64,000 nucleotides of DNA from Rothia endophytica (GCF_928381505.1 NZ_CAKMSJ010000009.1:1-64000), one strand, 5' to 3'; shown: positions 20,130-28,977, counted from the first letter of the stretch. Numbers and translations: made by a program. Notes: a model not told the origin generated them from the sequence alone.

Positions 20130-20160
20130 TTTGCAGCCAGGACCCCTGCTGTAGATCAGA

Positions 20161-20212
20161 AAAGGTGGCCCTTGACTCGGACTAGAATTTGTCCGATTCA
20201 AAGGCCACCTTT
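20161..20212. terminator. Bidirectional terminator between iclR and dynamin-like gene
   Basis: AAAGGTGGCC (20161-20170) pairs with GGCCACCTTT (20203-20212), with an inner CGGAC/GTCCG stem and further pairing of CCTTGA with TCAAAGG. It lies between two convergent genes. Confidence 0.8.
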
Positions 20213-20265
20213 GATTGTGGGCTGAGGTCAGCATACTTTCATCTGACTGTGCTGACAGCCCGTGG

Positions 20266-21981
20266 TTATCGAGCTTGCTCTAGCGCTGCCCGGTAGTCAG
20301 CTAAACGGTTGAGTTCATCTTCGACCGGTGCCACCACAGCTCGTTGAGCGACGTCAGCGACGTTGCGTTCCAATTGACGGGTGATTCCGCGGGCATACAT
20401 GCGGTGCCCGGCTGCTGCGATGAGTCTGCCCAGCATGGCTATCACGATGCCCAGCAGTAGACCCGTGATAACCAGCAGGGTTGGGACCGGCAGGGGGAAA
20501 CCTTCAACTGTAGGTGGCTCCGGCAGGACGATCTGGAAGTAGGTAGCAAGGGCTAGACCGGTGAGCCAGAGCAGACCCACAAGCGCAGCAACGATACCCA
20601 GCCACTGGAAGACGTTGAGCATCTGCCACCACCAGCGTTTCCTGCCAGCATCATAGTGAACGGTGGCAATAGCACGCTCAATTTCACCCGGCAACTGGTC
20701 TTCATAGGTGCGAGCTGAATCCCTGATACTGTGGCTCCAGGGTTCATCCACGCCTTCAGAAACATCACCCGCAAAGGTACGCAGAGAGGTGCTCATTGCT
20801 GCTTTCTGAGCGGCGCCCAGTGGAGGCAGAGAAGACTTAGAAATCGGTGCGCCATCGTGCTCCTTGTGCAGGCCCAGACGCTTGAGAGGATCCTTCCGAG
20901 CCTTGAGCAACCAACGGGTTGCAATCCAGCCGGTCTTCTCAGCAGCGTGCAACTTATAGGAGTTAGCCGCAGCCTTCACAATGCTATCTGCGCCTGAGGC
21001 GGCGTATATCCCAGCTTCAAGTTGCTCAGTATTCTCGTGGGTAATTCCGCGAGGTTGCCCGCCGCCGTCCTGGCGGCCCAGATCAGCACTCACCGTGCGC
21101 AAGTCAGCATCGATACGTTCTAGTGCGGCATTCTTCGCTACGGCTACCTGCCCCAGAACTTCGCGTAGACGGGGCACGCCTTCACCGGTACGGGCTGAGA
21201 CTGCCAGTGGGTCAGCAACCAGAGTGGAAGAAAGCCCGTCCTGAGCCAGCAGAAGTTTGAGCGAATCAAGAACCGCCGGCACTTCTGCGGGATCCAAACG
21301 GTCCACCTGGTTCAGAACAGCTAGGGTAACAGCACCGTGGGACGCGAGCGGAGCAATGAAGTCCTGGTGGATAACGGCATCGGCGTATTTTTGGGGGTCC
21401 ATGACCCAGACCAGCACGTCCACGCACTGCGCCATTTTTTCAACGATGACGCGGTTGGAGGCTTCCACCGAGTCAAAGTCCGGCAGATCAAGCAGCACTA
21501 GGCCGCCGGTTGCCTCTTCTGTTTTTGCGTGACCCACAGATTTGCGGATTTTATTCCACATACCCACGGTGACAGGCACGTCGGCGCGGTTGAGAGCTTC
21601 GGTGGCTTCGGCGGCATCCTCGTCCATGTAAGTGCGGTTTTCAACGCCCAGCCAGTCCAGCAGGGGCTCAACCCCGGCCCTACCCCAGACCGCAGCCTGA
21701 GCAACTGATGTGGTGGGGCGGCGGGCAGCGCTCTTGGCGATTTCTTTGCCGACCACGGCGTTAAAGAGAGTTGATTTACCAGAACCCGTTGCACCAAAAA
21801 AGCCGATGACGGTGTGCTCGGCAGAGAGCTCACGGCGGGCTCCGGTGCGCGCTAGGACGTCGGTTGCTCGGTGCAGAAGTTCTGGTTCTAAGCGGTCGGT
21901 GCCCAGCTCTACCGCTTTTTCAAGAGCGGCAACGCGCAAGGCTAGAGCAGTGTGGCTCTGGTCTTTCTTGGTCTCAGCCAT
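20266..21981 (-). CDS. Dynamin-like membrane GTPase (second of a pair)
   Basis: Large GTPase of 571 residues of the bacterial dynamin-like/YfjP type. G-motifs: P-loop GATGSGKST (63-71), a Thr-rich switch RRPTTSV (88-94), DLPDFDS (165-171) and NQVD (224-227). Two hydrophobic segments near the C-terminus (about 460-490 and 505-530) could form a membrane hairpin, with a helical end (to residue 571). One base separates it from the other GTPase gene upstream. Adjacent dynamin-like genes (DynA/DynB) act together at the division septum in Streptomyces; whether this pair does so is inference. Confidence 0.82.
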   Translation of the reverse strand: MAETKKDQSHTALALRVAALEKAVELGTDRLEPELLHRATDVLARTGARRELSAEHTVIGFFGATGSGKSTLFNAVVGKEIAKSAARRPTTSVAQAAVWGRAGVEPLLDWLGVENRTYMDEDAAEATEALNRADVPVTVGMWNKIRKSVGHAKTEEATGGLVLLDLPDFDSVEASNRVIVEKMAQCVDVLVWVMDPQKYADAVIHQDFIAPLASHGAVTLAVLNQVDRLDPAEVPAVLDSLKLLLAQDGLSSTLVADPLAVSARTGEGVPRLREVLGQVAVAKNAALERIDADLRTVSADLGRQDGGGQPRGITHENTEQLEAGIYAASGADSIVKAAANSYKLHAAEKTGWIATRWLLKARKDPLKRLGLHKEHDGAPISKSSLPPLGAAQKAAMSTSLRTFAGDVSEGVDEPWSHSIRDSARTYEDQLPGEIERAIATVHYDAGRKRWWWQMLNVFQWLGIVAALVGLLWLTGLALATYFQIVLPEPPTVEGFPLPVPTLLVITGLLLGIVIAMLGRLIAAAGHRMYARGITRQLERNVADVAQRAVVAPVEDELNRLADYRAALEQAR

Positions 21982-21982
21982 C

Positions 21983-23731
21983 TTAGTTCTGCTCCCCAGC
22001 CATCATGGTCTCACCAGCTGAGGTGAGGGTAACTGCTACATCTTCAAGCGCCTGGTGGTCCGGCCCCATCTCTAGACTGTTCAAGCGGTCTTCAAAACGC
22101 TGGGCGTGGCGGTCCAACAGTTCTTTGACGCGGGCTTCCAGGGTTTCACGAGCTCGGTTGGCCATGCGGCGCACGGCGTCCTCACCGAAGATTGCTTCCA
22201 GGAGCTTCTGACCGACGACGCCTGAGCCGCCAGCGATACCCACTTCAATACCGGTTAAGCCACCGGTCATGGAGAAGACAGCAATCATCAGAATCACAGC
22301 GGTGACGTTGACCCCCAGCGACATGAAGCGTGCTTTCTGACGTTTGTCGGCACCCTCCTGGGAGATGATGTCCATAACATCCTGTTGCCAGGCACGGATG
22401 CTTTCAGCGATTTCCTCAGGGAAGTCTTTACCCTGACCCCCCAGATCCTCACCTGCTAGCAGAGCACGACCGGCTCGGTCCTCGAGCCAGCGGCGCTGAA
22501 CAGTTTCGGCCGCTGCAGCGGCCTCTTCCATAATTACCGAATGCAGGCCAACCTCTAGAGCCTGCTCAACTTCGACGGCCTTAGTGGGTGGAGTTCCACG
22601 CAGGAAACCTGAGATACGGTCGCGGATTTTGCCGACGGTGCTTTCCACCGAGCGAAAGAACTCACCGGTTCCCACAAAATCCTGCCAGCGGGTGAGCACC
22701 TCACCGCGCAACATTTGACCGTCTTTAGTGGATTCCTTGACGTTTTCAAAGGCGTGGGCGTAGGCGTCATTCAGGTTTTGGCGCAGAGCTCGCTCGGCGT
22801 CTTCCTGCTCCCGCTGGGCGTCAGCGAGCTGGTGTGTTTGGCCAGCCACGCCTCGCACCGCGCCCTCCAGTGTGCGGCGGGCAATGGCGCTGCGAGCATC
22901 AGCGTCAGCACCTAGGCTACGCAACCAAAAGGTCAGCGGGGTCAGCGCGACGGCGGGTAGCAGACCTCGCTCATCACGGTCTTGCTCCGTAACAGACATA
23001 ATCAGAGCGGCAGTAATACCGGCTTCGCCCAACATACGGGTCAGGTCAGCTTCAATTTCATCTTCAGAGCCCTCAGGTACACGGTTAAGCACCACGGCAA
23101 TGGTGATATCACGTTTAGCTGCTTCACGCAGGATCTCCCAAGGCACAGCATCGGCGTAGCGGTTAGCGGTGGTAACAAAGAGCCACAGGTCAGCAGCTGC
23201 CAGGAGCTGCTTAGCAAGACGGCGGTTCTCGTCTGAAACTGAGTCAAAGTCTGGCGCGTCAATCAGGGCAACACCGGCGGGCAGGCCAGGCACGGGCACC
23301 ATAACCAGTTCGTCTTGGCCGTTGTGGGGATTAGCCCCGGGAAGGGCCGCACCCGGCTCTACGGGGACGCGCACCAGAGTGGGCAAAATGCGGTCAGGGG
23401 TAAACGCCGTGGCGTCCTCTGGACGGTGCAGCAGAACCGGCTGGCGGGTGGTGGGGCGGATAGCGCCGGACCGGGTCACCGGCTCACCGATGAGGGTGTT
23501 CACCAGCGTAGATTTACCGGCACCGGTTGAACCGCCAACCACCACAGTCAACGGGGCGTCAAGGCTGGAGAGTTTAGGGATGATGTAATCATCGAGCTGG
23601 GTTACTGTTTTACGGGCCAGCTCACGGGCAGCTCCTGCTCCCCCGGTTTCCAAGGGAAAGTGCGCTGCGGCAAGTGTATGGCGGGCATCGCGAACGCCCT
23701 GCAAAGTGTGAGTGATAGTTTCGTTGTGCAC
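21983..23731 (-). CDS. Dynamin-like membrane GTPase (first of a pair)
   Basis: GTPase of 582 residues with P-loop GGSTGAGKST (66-75), switch RPTTRQP (92-98) and DAPDFDS (158-164). The G4 position reads NRVP (216-219) rather than NKxD, so base recognition may be altered. The middle (about 290-440) is mostly charged helix, as in dynamin stalks, and a hydrophobic region (about 470-505) may insert in the membrane. It is the upstream gene of the pair, preceded by about 85 bp before the tRNA-Glu terminator. Homologous architecture but clearly different sequence from its partner suggests a hetero-oligomer. Confidence 0.82.
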   Translation of the reverse strand: MHNETITHTLQGVRDARHTLAAAHFPLETGGAGAARELARKTVTQLDDYIIPKLSSLDAPLTVVVGGSTGAGKSTLVNTLIGEPVTRSGAIRPTTRQPVLLHRPEDATAFTPDRILPTLVRVPVEPGAALPGANPHNGQDELVMVPVPGLPAGVALIDAPDFDSVSDENRRLAKQLLAAADLWLFVTTANRYADAVPWEILREAAKRDITIAVVLNRVPEGSEDEIEADLTRMLGEAGITAALIMSVTEQDRDERGLLPAVALTPLTFWLRSLGADADARSAIARRTLEGAVRGVAGQTHQLADAQREQEDAERALRQNLNDAYAHAFENVKESTKDGQMLRGEVLTRWQDFVGTGEFFRSVESTVGKIRDRISGFLRGTPPTKAVEVEQALEVGLHSVIMEEAAAAAETVQRRWLEDRAGRALLAGEDLGGQGKDFPEEIAESIRAWQQDVMDIISQEGADKRQKARFMSLGVNVTAVILMIAVFSMTGGLTGIEVGIAGGSGVVGQKLLEAIFGEDAVRRMANRARETLEARVKELLDRHAQRFEDRLNSLEMGPDHQALEDVAVTLTSAGETMMAGEQN

Positions 23732-23818
23732 GAATCTATTCTTGCACGCAGGGCTTGGGGAAAGAGTGAACTGCAGGGTAAAACAGCGCTAGTGTGGCGT
23801 AGTAGCTCTAGAGAAAAA

Positions 23819-23850
23819 GAAAACCTCCACTCGTTTGAGTGGAGGTTTTC
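23819..23850 (-). terminator. Terminator after tRNA-Glu copy 1
   Basis: GAAAACCTCCACTC (23819-23832) pairs with GAGTGGAGGTTTTC (23837-23850). Leftward it ends in TTTTCTTTTTCTC, a strong intrinsic terminator for the tRNA. Confidence 0.9.
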
Positions 23851-23857
23851 TTGCCTG

Positions 23858-23930
23858 TGACCCCAACCGGATTCGAACCGGTGTTGCCGCCGTGAGAGGG
23901 CGGAGTACTAGGCCGCTATACGATGGGGCC
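23858..23930 (-). tRNA. tRNA-Glu (anticodon CUC), copy 1
   Basis: 73-nt cloverleaf on the reverse strand: acceptor GGCCCCA with TGGGGTC, anticodon stem CCGCC/GGCGG with loop CTCTCAC (anticodon CTC) and T-loop GGTTCGAATCC. No CCA is encoded. Identical to copy 2 at 24120-24192. Confidence 0.96.
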
Positions 23931-23973
23931 ATCTTCATTGCTGAAGTATTGCCCTTGAAGAGCAACAGATATA

Positions 23974-24002
23974 AGCATATAGGCAAGGTGGGTTTGGTGC
24001 AA
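23974..24002 (-). promoter_or_regulatory. Putative promoter of tRNA-Glu copy 1
   Basis: On the reverse strand TTGCAC (23997-24002) and TATGCT (23974-23979) are separated by 17 bp, about 44 bp upstream of the tRNA 5' end. It would give this copy its own transcription. Confidence 0.5.
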
Positions 24003-24080
24003 ACCTGAGGGCAATGCTTTGCATCACGCTCAAACTGAAGCTTGGCAGCGGGACCTTTGGTGGATGGTGGGGTTAATAAA

Positions 24081-24112
24081 GAAAACCTCCACTCGCTTGA
24101 GTGGAGGTTTTC
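24081..24112 (-). terminator. Terminator after tRNA-Glu copy 2
   Basis: Same hairpin as after copy 1 with one loop change; leftward tail TTTTCTTTATT. Confidence 0.9.
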
Positions 24113-24119
24113 TTGCCTG

Positions 24120-24192
24120 TGACCCCAACCGGATTCGAACCGGTGTTGCCGCCGTGAGAGGGCGGAGTACTAGGCCGCTATACGATGGGGCC
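24120..24192 (-). tRNA. tRNA-Glu (anticodon CUC), copy 2
   Basis: Identical in all 73 bases to copy 1. It lies 26 bp downstream of tRNA-Gln on the same strand and is probably cotranscribed with it. Confidence 0.96.
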
Positions 24193-24218
24193 GTAACAAC
24201 TTTTTATCAAGCTGTTCG

Positions 24219-24290
24219 CTGGGATACCAGGACTCGAACCTAGAATGACGGTACCAGAAACCGTAGTGTTGCCAATTACACCATATCCCA
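24219..24290 (-). tRNA. tRNA-Gln (anticodon CUG)
   Basis: 72-nt cloverleaf on the reverse strand: acceptor TGGGATA/TATCCCA, anticodon stem ACGGT/ACCGT with loop TTCTGGT (anticodon CTG), T-arm AGGTTCGAGTCCT. A possible promoter (TTGCGC, 17 bp, TAGAGT) lies about 60 bp upstream. The following stretch to 24497 has no other gene. Confidence 0.95.
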
Positions 24291-24497
24291 TTACTGTTTG
24301 CTGCTACGTTTTGTTCTTCGAACTCATCGCCGCAACGAGTAATAACTCTATACGCTTTATTCGAAGTGCGCAACCTGGAATGAGTAGACCTGAGTCACAC
24401 CTAAATTCGCGCGCTGAATGAGCCCAGCAATACCAAGGTTTAGAGGCCTTGAGGCGGCGTTAGTCTACCGTAAATTGTCTCTAATTCGCTTGATTGC

Positions 24498-25487
24498 TTA
24501 CCGGCCAGAGTCGGGGCAGCCCCAAGCACTCTGATCCGCTGAACAATCACCAGCCACCAAACCCACCTGCGTCCGCCACACCCGCACCAACTGACCCTCA
24601 CTGGCGCGTTCCACCGATCCATCAATCACTTCCCAGGGACCGCCATCAACGCTAAATTCACCTCGATACCCCGTCACCACACTGAACTGATAGTCCCCCG
24701 GCACCGTATATTTGTGGCTGGTTGGTGTCTCCTCATCCCAGACATCCTCACCCAGTTGATACCCGGCATACGAGACAGGACCTAGCTGACCACCATCACC
24801 ATAGACAAAGGTGTAACTCACTGGCGTAGCTCTCACCTGGACCTGCTGACCAGCTATTTCACGCTGGAACTCCTGGACACTAGCATCTGCCCAAAAGTTG
24901 GTGTTGTAATTTTTCAAGGTATGGGGAGCTCGCTCTTGATGGGCATCTGCCGGGGTAATGGGGAAACTCTGCAGATCCTCCACAGTCAGCTGGATACGGA
25001 TAGGCTGGACAACCATCTCACCGTTTACTTCAGCAAGCTCAAGACCAGCGCCCTCAAGTTCATCGGGGTTCAGAGCGATACATCCCAGAGGAACACCGTT
25101 GTTGTAGTAGGGAGTATCTGATCCGTCGCCCCAGTCAGCGGGGACAACGCCCATCGTGCCTAAGGTTCCATCTGAGGCCAAACAGTAGGAACCTGTTTGT
25201 AGTGAGGCTCCTTCAGCTAACCGGGCACGCTTATCCTCAGGATTTTTATGTTCTTTGAACTGTATAAGTTTCATGGCAGGGGCCGCTGAATCGCCTGGAA
25301 CTTGCTCAGATTTCGGGGTTTCTTTTACCTGCCGTGGTCTCTGTCCATCCAGAAACTTGCTCCTATTTATTTTTACGTCAAAACCAGTTCCGTTAACGCT
25401 CCCGGAGGTATTAGCAACTGCGGAAGGTACAACTAAACAAAAAGAAATAGTCACTGCTGCAAATACAGAGCCAACGTAACGCTTCAT
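24498..25487 (-). CDS. Secreted PKD-like domain protein
   Basis: Not a named family. About 329 residues from the ATG at 25487, two bases after the stop of the upstream lipoprotein gene. A signal peptide (about 1-26) ends in PSAVA-N. The middle carries two cysteines (CLASDG and GCIAL). The C-terminal part looks like a PKD/Ig-like beta domain: SYTFVYGDGG, HKYTVPGDYQFSVVTGYRGEFSVDGG. It ends with a Cys pair (GDCSADQSAWGCPDSGR) that could form a disulphide. The tight two-gene operon with a DUF6318 lipoprotein suggests both act at the cell surface. Confidence 0.75.
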   Translation of the reverse strand: MKRYVGSVFAAVTISFCLVVPSAVANTSGSVNGTGFDVKINRSKFLDGQRPRQVKETPKSEQVPGDSAAPAMKLIQFKEHKNPEDKRARLAEGASLQTGSYCLASDGTLGTMGVVPADWGDGSDTPYYNNGVPLGCIALNPDELEGAGLELAEVNGEMVVQPIRIQLTVEDLQSFPITPADAHQERAPHTLKNYNTNFWADASVQEFQREIAGQQVQVRATPVSYTFVYGDGGQLGPVSYAGYQLGEDVWDEETPTSHKYTVPGDYQFSVVTGYRGEFSVDGGPWEVIDGSVERASEGQLVRVWRTQVGLVAGDCSADQSAWGCPDSGR

Positions 25488-25489
25488 GA

Positions 25490-26176
25490 CTACTTGACTG
25501 TCTGTGAGGTTAGAACTTTCCATTTAGAATCTTTGAACTGGACTCTAAAATCTATTCCTTCATAGATTGAATCTGAATTATCTGTGTAGGTAGCTTCACC
25601 GTCGTACCAAAGCACTGAGTCATCTTGCTCAAAATTGCTACCAATAGAGTAGACGCCATCATCCATAGATGTAATTAAGTCCTTGTTGTAATGAATGGTT
25701 AATTTACCTTCGATAACCCAACCATCAGACTTGTAGATCTCCTCCAACGAATCAAAAAAATCTTGCTCTTGAGTAAAAGACTCATCAACTAACTGCCGCA
25801 CACCATCCACATCCCCGGTTTGCAGGGCATAGTTGCGCATGTCCTGATAATAAGTGATGAACTTTTCCATGCCTTCGGTAGTTTCGACGTTCATTGCTGC
25901 AGGAGTCTCCGGCTTAGGCACATTCTGAGCAGGGCCCTGCTCATCAGCAGCACGATACTCCCCCTCAGGCGCCTTAGACCCACCAGAATAAGACTCCGCT
26001 GCTTCAGCAGTAGCACCCTCAGAAGCACCAGCAGGTACCGAAGCAGAAGCAGCCGATGAAGAACTATTCCCCGGCTCCGGGATACTACCAGTTGCCTTCT
26101 CACCACAGCCACTCAAGACCAGGGCACCAAGGGCAGCCAGAGTAAGGGTTTGGGTCAGGTAGCGGGGTGCACGCAT
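25490..26176 (-). CDS. DUF6318 family lipoprotein
   Basis: Predicted surface lipoprotein of 228 residues. The signal peptide ends in lipobox LVLSGC (Cys at about 24). A low-complexity Ser/Ala/Gly/Glu linker (about 30-70) is followed by a conserved actinobacterial domain: EYRAADEQGPAQNVPKPETP, then helix-rich MEKFITYYQDMRNYALQTGD and an NTF2-like beta region. Function unknown. It is the first gene of the pair with the PKD-like gene. Its A/T-rich codons differ from the housekeeping neighbours. The 260 bp upstream (26177-26436) hold the gltX terminator and no other gene. Confidence 0.8.
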   Translation of the reverse strand: MRAPRYLTQTLTLAALGALVLSGCGEKATGSIPEPGNSSSSAASASVPAGASEGATAEAAESYSGGSKAPEGEYRAADEQGPAQNVPKPETPAAMNVETTEGMEKFITYYQDMRNYALQTGDVDGVRQLVDESFTQEQDFFDSLEEIYKSDGWVIEGKLTIHYNKDLITSMDDGVYSIGSNFEQDDSVLWYDGEATYTDNSDSIYEGIDFRVQFKDSKWKVLTSQTVK

Positions 26177-26374
26177 AAGAGTCGCTCCAAAGATAACGTT
26201 GTGACATGAGTCAATGCTTGTTCCATTTTTCTACCACTGGACTTGTGCCAAGGCAAGCCCGCTCCAACCACCAGCTCTATGCGCCCCCTTTGTGACCGGT
26301 TATTACGCATTTTCGCTTGTCATTTGAGATATCAACAGCAACTGCTACACCGACCGCAGATTCCCAGGCATAAA

Positions 26375-26422
26375 AGAGCCCCGCTCCCCTGATCACCGGA
26401 CAGGTGGCAGGAGGCGGGGCTC
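26375..26422 (-). terminator. Terminator after gltX
   Basis: GAGCCCCGC (26376-26384) and GCGGGGCTC (26414-26422) pair; the leftward transcript ends in TTTTA. Confidence 0.85.
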
Positions 26423-26436
26423 AACGTAGGCAGGCT

Positions 26437-27954
26437 TTAGGCAGCCAGTGAAGCGGCTAGCTTCTTGAGGCGGGCGAGGGAGGAATCCTTGCCCAGAATC
26501 TCCATGGATTCAAAGAGGGGTGGTGAGATACGCTCACCCGAGATAGCGGTGCGTACCGGCCCGAAGGCCAGGCGGGGCTTAATTTCTAGTCCCTCAACGA
26601 TTGCCTCGCGCAGTGCGTCCTGAATGCTTTCAGCAGTAAAGGTTTCTAGGCCCTCAATAGCGGTAATCGCGGCGTCCAGAACAGCAGGTGCTGACTCCTT
26701 AAGCTGCTTAGCGGCGTCCGGGGCGGTCTCGATGTCCTCGTCCTTCTTGAAGAGGAAGCCAAGAAGACCGGGGGTCTCGCCCAGGAGTTGCATGCGCTCC
26801 TGAACCAGGGGCGCAGCTTCGGTCAAGATCTGCTGTTCGCGCTCTGTCAGAGCGTCAAACTCGTCAGCTGAGACCAGCTCAGCTTTGTGCAGGAAGGGTA
26901 CCAGGCGGTTGCGGAAGTCCTCAGATTCGAGCATACGCACGTGGGTGCCGTTGATGGCTTCAGCCTTTTTGAGGTCGAAGCGGGCGGGGTTAGCCAGTAC
27001 GTCTGCGATGTCAAAGTGCTGCACCATGGTGTCCATGGTGAAGATGTCCTCGTCGTGAGACAGGGACCAGCCCAGCAGTGAGAGGTAGTTGAGCAAGCCT
27101 TCCTTGATGAAGCCGGCGTCTAGCAGGTTGTAGAGGCTGGACTCGGGGTCGCGCTTAGAGAGCTTCTTGTTGCCCTGACCCATCACGTAGGGCATGTGGC
27201 CGAATTCGGGGATGAAGCTGGTGACGCCAACCTCGACCAGGGCGCGGTAGAGCGCAATCTGGCGGGGGGTGGAGGAGAGCAGGTCTTCACCGCGAAGCAC
27301 GTGGGTGATGCCCATCAGCGCGTCATCCACGGGGTTGACCAGGGTGTAGAGTGGCTTGCCGTTGGCGCGAACCACGACGAAGTCGGGAACGGAGCCTGCC
27401 TTGAAGGTGATGTCACCGCGCACCAGGTCGTTGAAGGTGATGTCGGTATCGGGCATGCGCAGACGCAGAACGGGCAGGCGGCCTTCAGTGCGGTAGGCTG
27501 CCTTCTGTTCCTCGGTGAGGTCGCGGTCAAAGTTGTCGTAGCCCAGCTTGGGGTCTTCGCCCTTGGCCTTGTGGCGCTCTTCTACTTCTTCGGGGGTTGA
27601 GAAGTCTTCATAGACGTAGCCGCCTGCCTTGAGCTTCTCAACAACCTCGGCGTAGATATCCATGCGTTCTGACTGGCGGTAGGGCTCGTGGGGGCCGCCC
27701 ACGCCGACGCCCTCGTCCCAGTTGATGCCCAGCCACTGCAGGGATTCGAGCACCTGGTTGAAGGATTCCTCTGAGTCACGTGCCGCGTCGGTGTCTTCGA
27801 TACGGAAGATTAGCTTGCCGCCGGTGTGCTTGGCGTAGGCCCAGTTGAAGAGGGCGGTGCGCACCATGCCCACATGGGGGGTGCCGGTGGGTGACGGGCA
27901 GAAACGCACGCGGGTTTCTGAGGGGTCAGCAAGTTTCAGAGCGTAATCACTCAT
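26437..27954 (-). CDS. gltX: Glutamyl-tRNA synthetase
   Basis: Charges tRNA-Glu with glutamate (class I synthetase); two tRNA-Glu genes lie about 2.5 kb away. About 505 residues from the ATG at 27954. The HIGH-like motif is [21 protein letters not shown] and the KMSKS-like motif is KLSKRDPES. The C-terminal anticodon-binding domain ends [12 protein letters not shown]. In-frame upstream codons include a GTG inside the leader hairpin at 27955-27970, so translation may start a few codons earlier. Confidence 0.95.
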   Translation of the reverse strand: MSDYALKLADPSETRVRFCPSPTGTPHVGMVRTALFNWAYAKHTGGKLIFRIEDTDAARDSEESFNQVLESLQWLGINWDEGVGVGGPHEPYRQSERMDIYAEVVEKLKAGGYVYEDFSTPEEVEERHKAKGEDPKLGYDNFDRDLTEEQKAAYRTEGRLPVLRLRMPDTDITFNDLVRGDITFKAGSVPDFVVVRANGKPLYTLVNPVDDALMGITHVLRGEDLLSSTPRQIALYRALVEVGVTSFIPEFGHMPYVMGQGNKKLSKRDPESSLYNLLDAGFIKEGLLNYLSLLGWSLSHDEDIFTMDTMVQHFDIADVLANPARFDLKKAEAINGTHVRMLESEDFRNRLVPFLHKAELVSADEFDALTEREQQILTEAAPLVQERMQLLGETPGLLGFLFKKDEDIETAPDAAKQLKESAPAVLDAAITAIEGLETFTAESIQDALREAIVEGLEIKPRLAFGPVRTAISGERISPPLFESMEILGKDSSLARLKKLAASLAA

Positions 27955-27970
27955 GGATGTTTTCACATCC
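27955..27970 (-). promoter_or_regulatory. GAAA-tetraloop hairpin touching the gltX start codon
   Basis: On the reverse strand GGATGT-GAAA-ACATCC forms a perfect 6-bp stem capped by a GNRA tetraloop, ending at the base before the gltX ATG. The only purine-rich ribosome-binding candidate (AAAGGGA) overlaps the stem's left arm, so folding could change access to the start. Confidence 0.55.
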
Positions 27971-28023
27971 CTTTCTGTGGTGGTGTAAAAGTTTTTCGGG
28001 TTCAAGTTTAGCGGCTGGGCAGC

Positions 28024-28800
28024 TTATTCTGCGCGGACGGTGTTGACCAGGGCACCGATGCCCTCGACCTCAATTTCTACTTCGTTGCCCGCTGAGAGCT
28101 TGCCGACGCCGGCGGGGGTGCCGGTGAGAATGACGTCGCCGGGGAGCAGGGTGAAGTATTCGCTGGCTGCCGCCACCAGTTCTGCGACGGAGAAGACCAT
28201 GTCTGTGGTAGTGCCGTCCTGCTTGAGGTCGCCATCTACCCAGGTCTGGATAGTAAGGTCGTCGGTCTGCAGCTCTGTTTCGATCCAGGGGCCAAGGGGG
28301 CAGGAGCCGTCGAAGCCCTTAGCGCGAGCCCACTGGATGTCGGTTTTCTGGGCGTCGCGGGCGGTCAGGTCGTTGGCGACGGTGTAGCCGTAGATGACTT
28401 CGGGCACGCGGTCCAGGGGCACGGACTTGGCGATACGACCGATGACGACGGCGAGTTCGCCCTCAAAGGAGACGTTGTCTGACCATTCGGGCAGGGCGAT
28501 GGGGTCGCCGGGGCCGATGACGGACGTGTTGGGCTTGAAGAAGAACTGGGGGGTGGTGGGGGTTTCGTTGCCCAGCTCGGAGGCGTGGTCGCGCCAGTTG
28601 CGGGCCACACCAATGACCTTGGAGCGGGGGATGATGGGGGCAAGCAGGCGGACGTCCGCTAGGGGGTATCGCTTGTCGGTGGGGTTAATGCCGGTGTAGA
28701 AGGGGTCGCCGGAGAGGACAGTGATGGTCTCTTCGCCGGGCTCACCTTCAACCAGGCCAAAGTGCAGGGTATCGTCTACAGTAAATCGGGCAATGCGCAT
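28024..28800 (-). CDS. Fumarylacetoacetate hydrolase family protein
   Basis: The protein has 258 residues with the FAH fold used by acylpyruvases, oxaloacetate decarboxylases and related hydrolases. It shows VIGVARNWRDHASELG, the metal-binding FEGELAVVIGR segment, NDLTARDAQ, WARAKGFDGSCPLGPWI and ILTGTPAGVG. It is commonly encoded beside gltX in actinobacteria. The substrate cannot be read from sequence. It ends about 70 bp before gltX, probably cotranscribed. Confidence 0.88.
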   Translation of the reverse strand: MRIARFTVDDTLHFGLVEGEPGEETITVLSGDPFYTGINPTDKRYPLADVRLLAPIIPRSKVIGVARNWRDHASELGNETPTTPQFFFKPNTSVIGPGDPIALPEWSDNVSFEGELAVVIGRIAKSVPLDRVPEVIYGYTVANDLTARDAQKTDIQWARAKGFDGSCPLGPWIETELQTDDLTIQTWVDGDLKQDGTTTDMVFSVAELVAAASEYFTLLPGDVILTGTPAGVGKLSAGNEVEIEVEGIGALVNTVRAE

Positions 28801-28838
28801 GGTTCTAGACTACCGGACTCGCCTCCCCCACCCCAGAA

Positions 28839-28899
28839 GGTACCAGGTAAATCAAAAATGACCACCTGGTTCGTGGTCTTTTTTGGCTTAGATGGTACC
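28839..28899. repeat. Composite palindrome left of the ABC-F gene
   Basis: Nested inverted repeats: GGTACCA (28839-28845) with TGGTACC (28893-28899), A-run with T-run, and GACCAC (28860-28865) with GTGGTC (28873-28878) followed by six T. The inner part works as a bidirectional terminator. TTAGATGGTACCTACC (28888-28903) recurs at 30813-30828 after a related hairpin on the other side of the ABC-F gene. Confidence 0.8.
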
Positions 28900-28911
28900 T
28901 ACCTCTATAGG

Positions 28912-28941
28912 TTGACATCGTCCGCCCCGCTGTCCTACAGT
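28912..28941 (+). promoter_or_regulatory. Promoter of the ABC-F gene and its leader
   Basis: TTGACA (28912-28917, perfect -35) and TACAGT (28936-28941, 4/6 to TATAAT) have an 18-bp spacer. The start would be near 28948, leaving a leader of about 110 nt. Confidence 0.7.
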
Positions 28942-28977
28942 AATCACCAGTTCTTGTTCCCTACGGAAGGCTCCCCA

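Larger units (their letters stand above)
23816..24192. repeat. Direct duplication of tRNA-Glu plus terminator
   Basis: Bases 23816-23930 and 24078-24192 (115 bp each, offset 262 bp) are identical except for one base in the terminator loop (T at 23834, C at 24096). Each copy carries one tRNA-Glu and its intrinsic terminator. The 147-bp spacer between them is unique. Confidence 0.95.

Noticed and set aside
23816..24192. Integrative element attachment sites formed by the repeated tRNA-Glu
   Set aside because: There is no integrase or foreign cargo between the copies, only a 147-bp spacer; simple duplication is enough.
27955..28023. T-box riboswitch upstream of gltX
   Set aside because: The leader is too short and there is no T-box consensus; only the small hairpin is visible.
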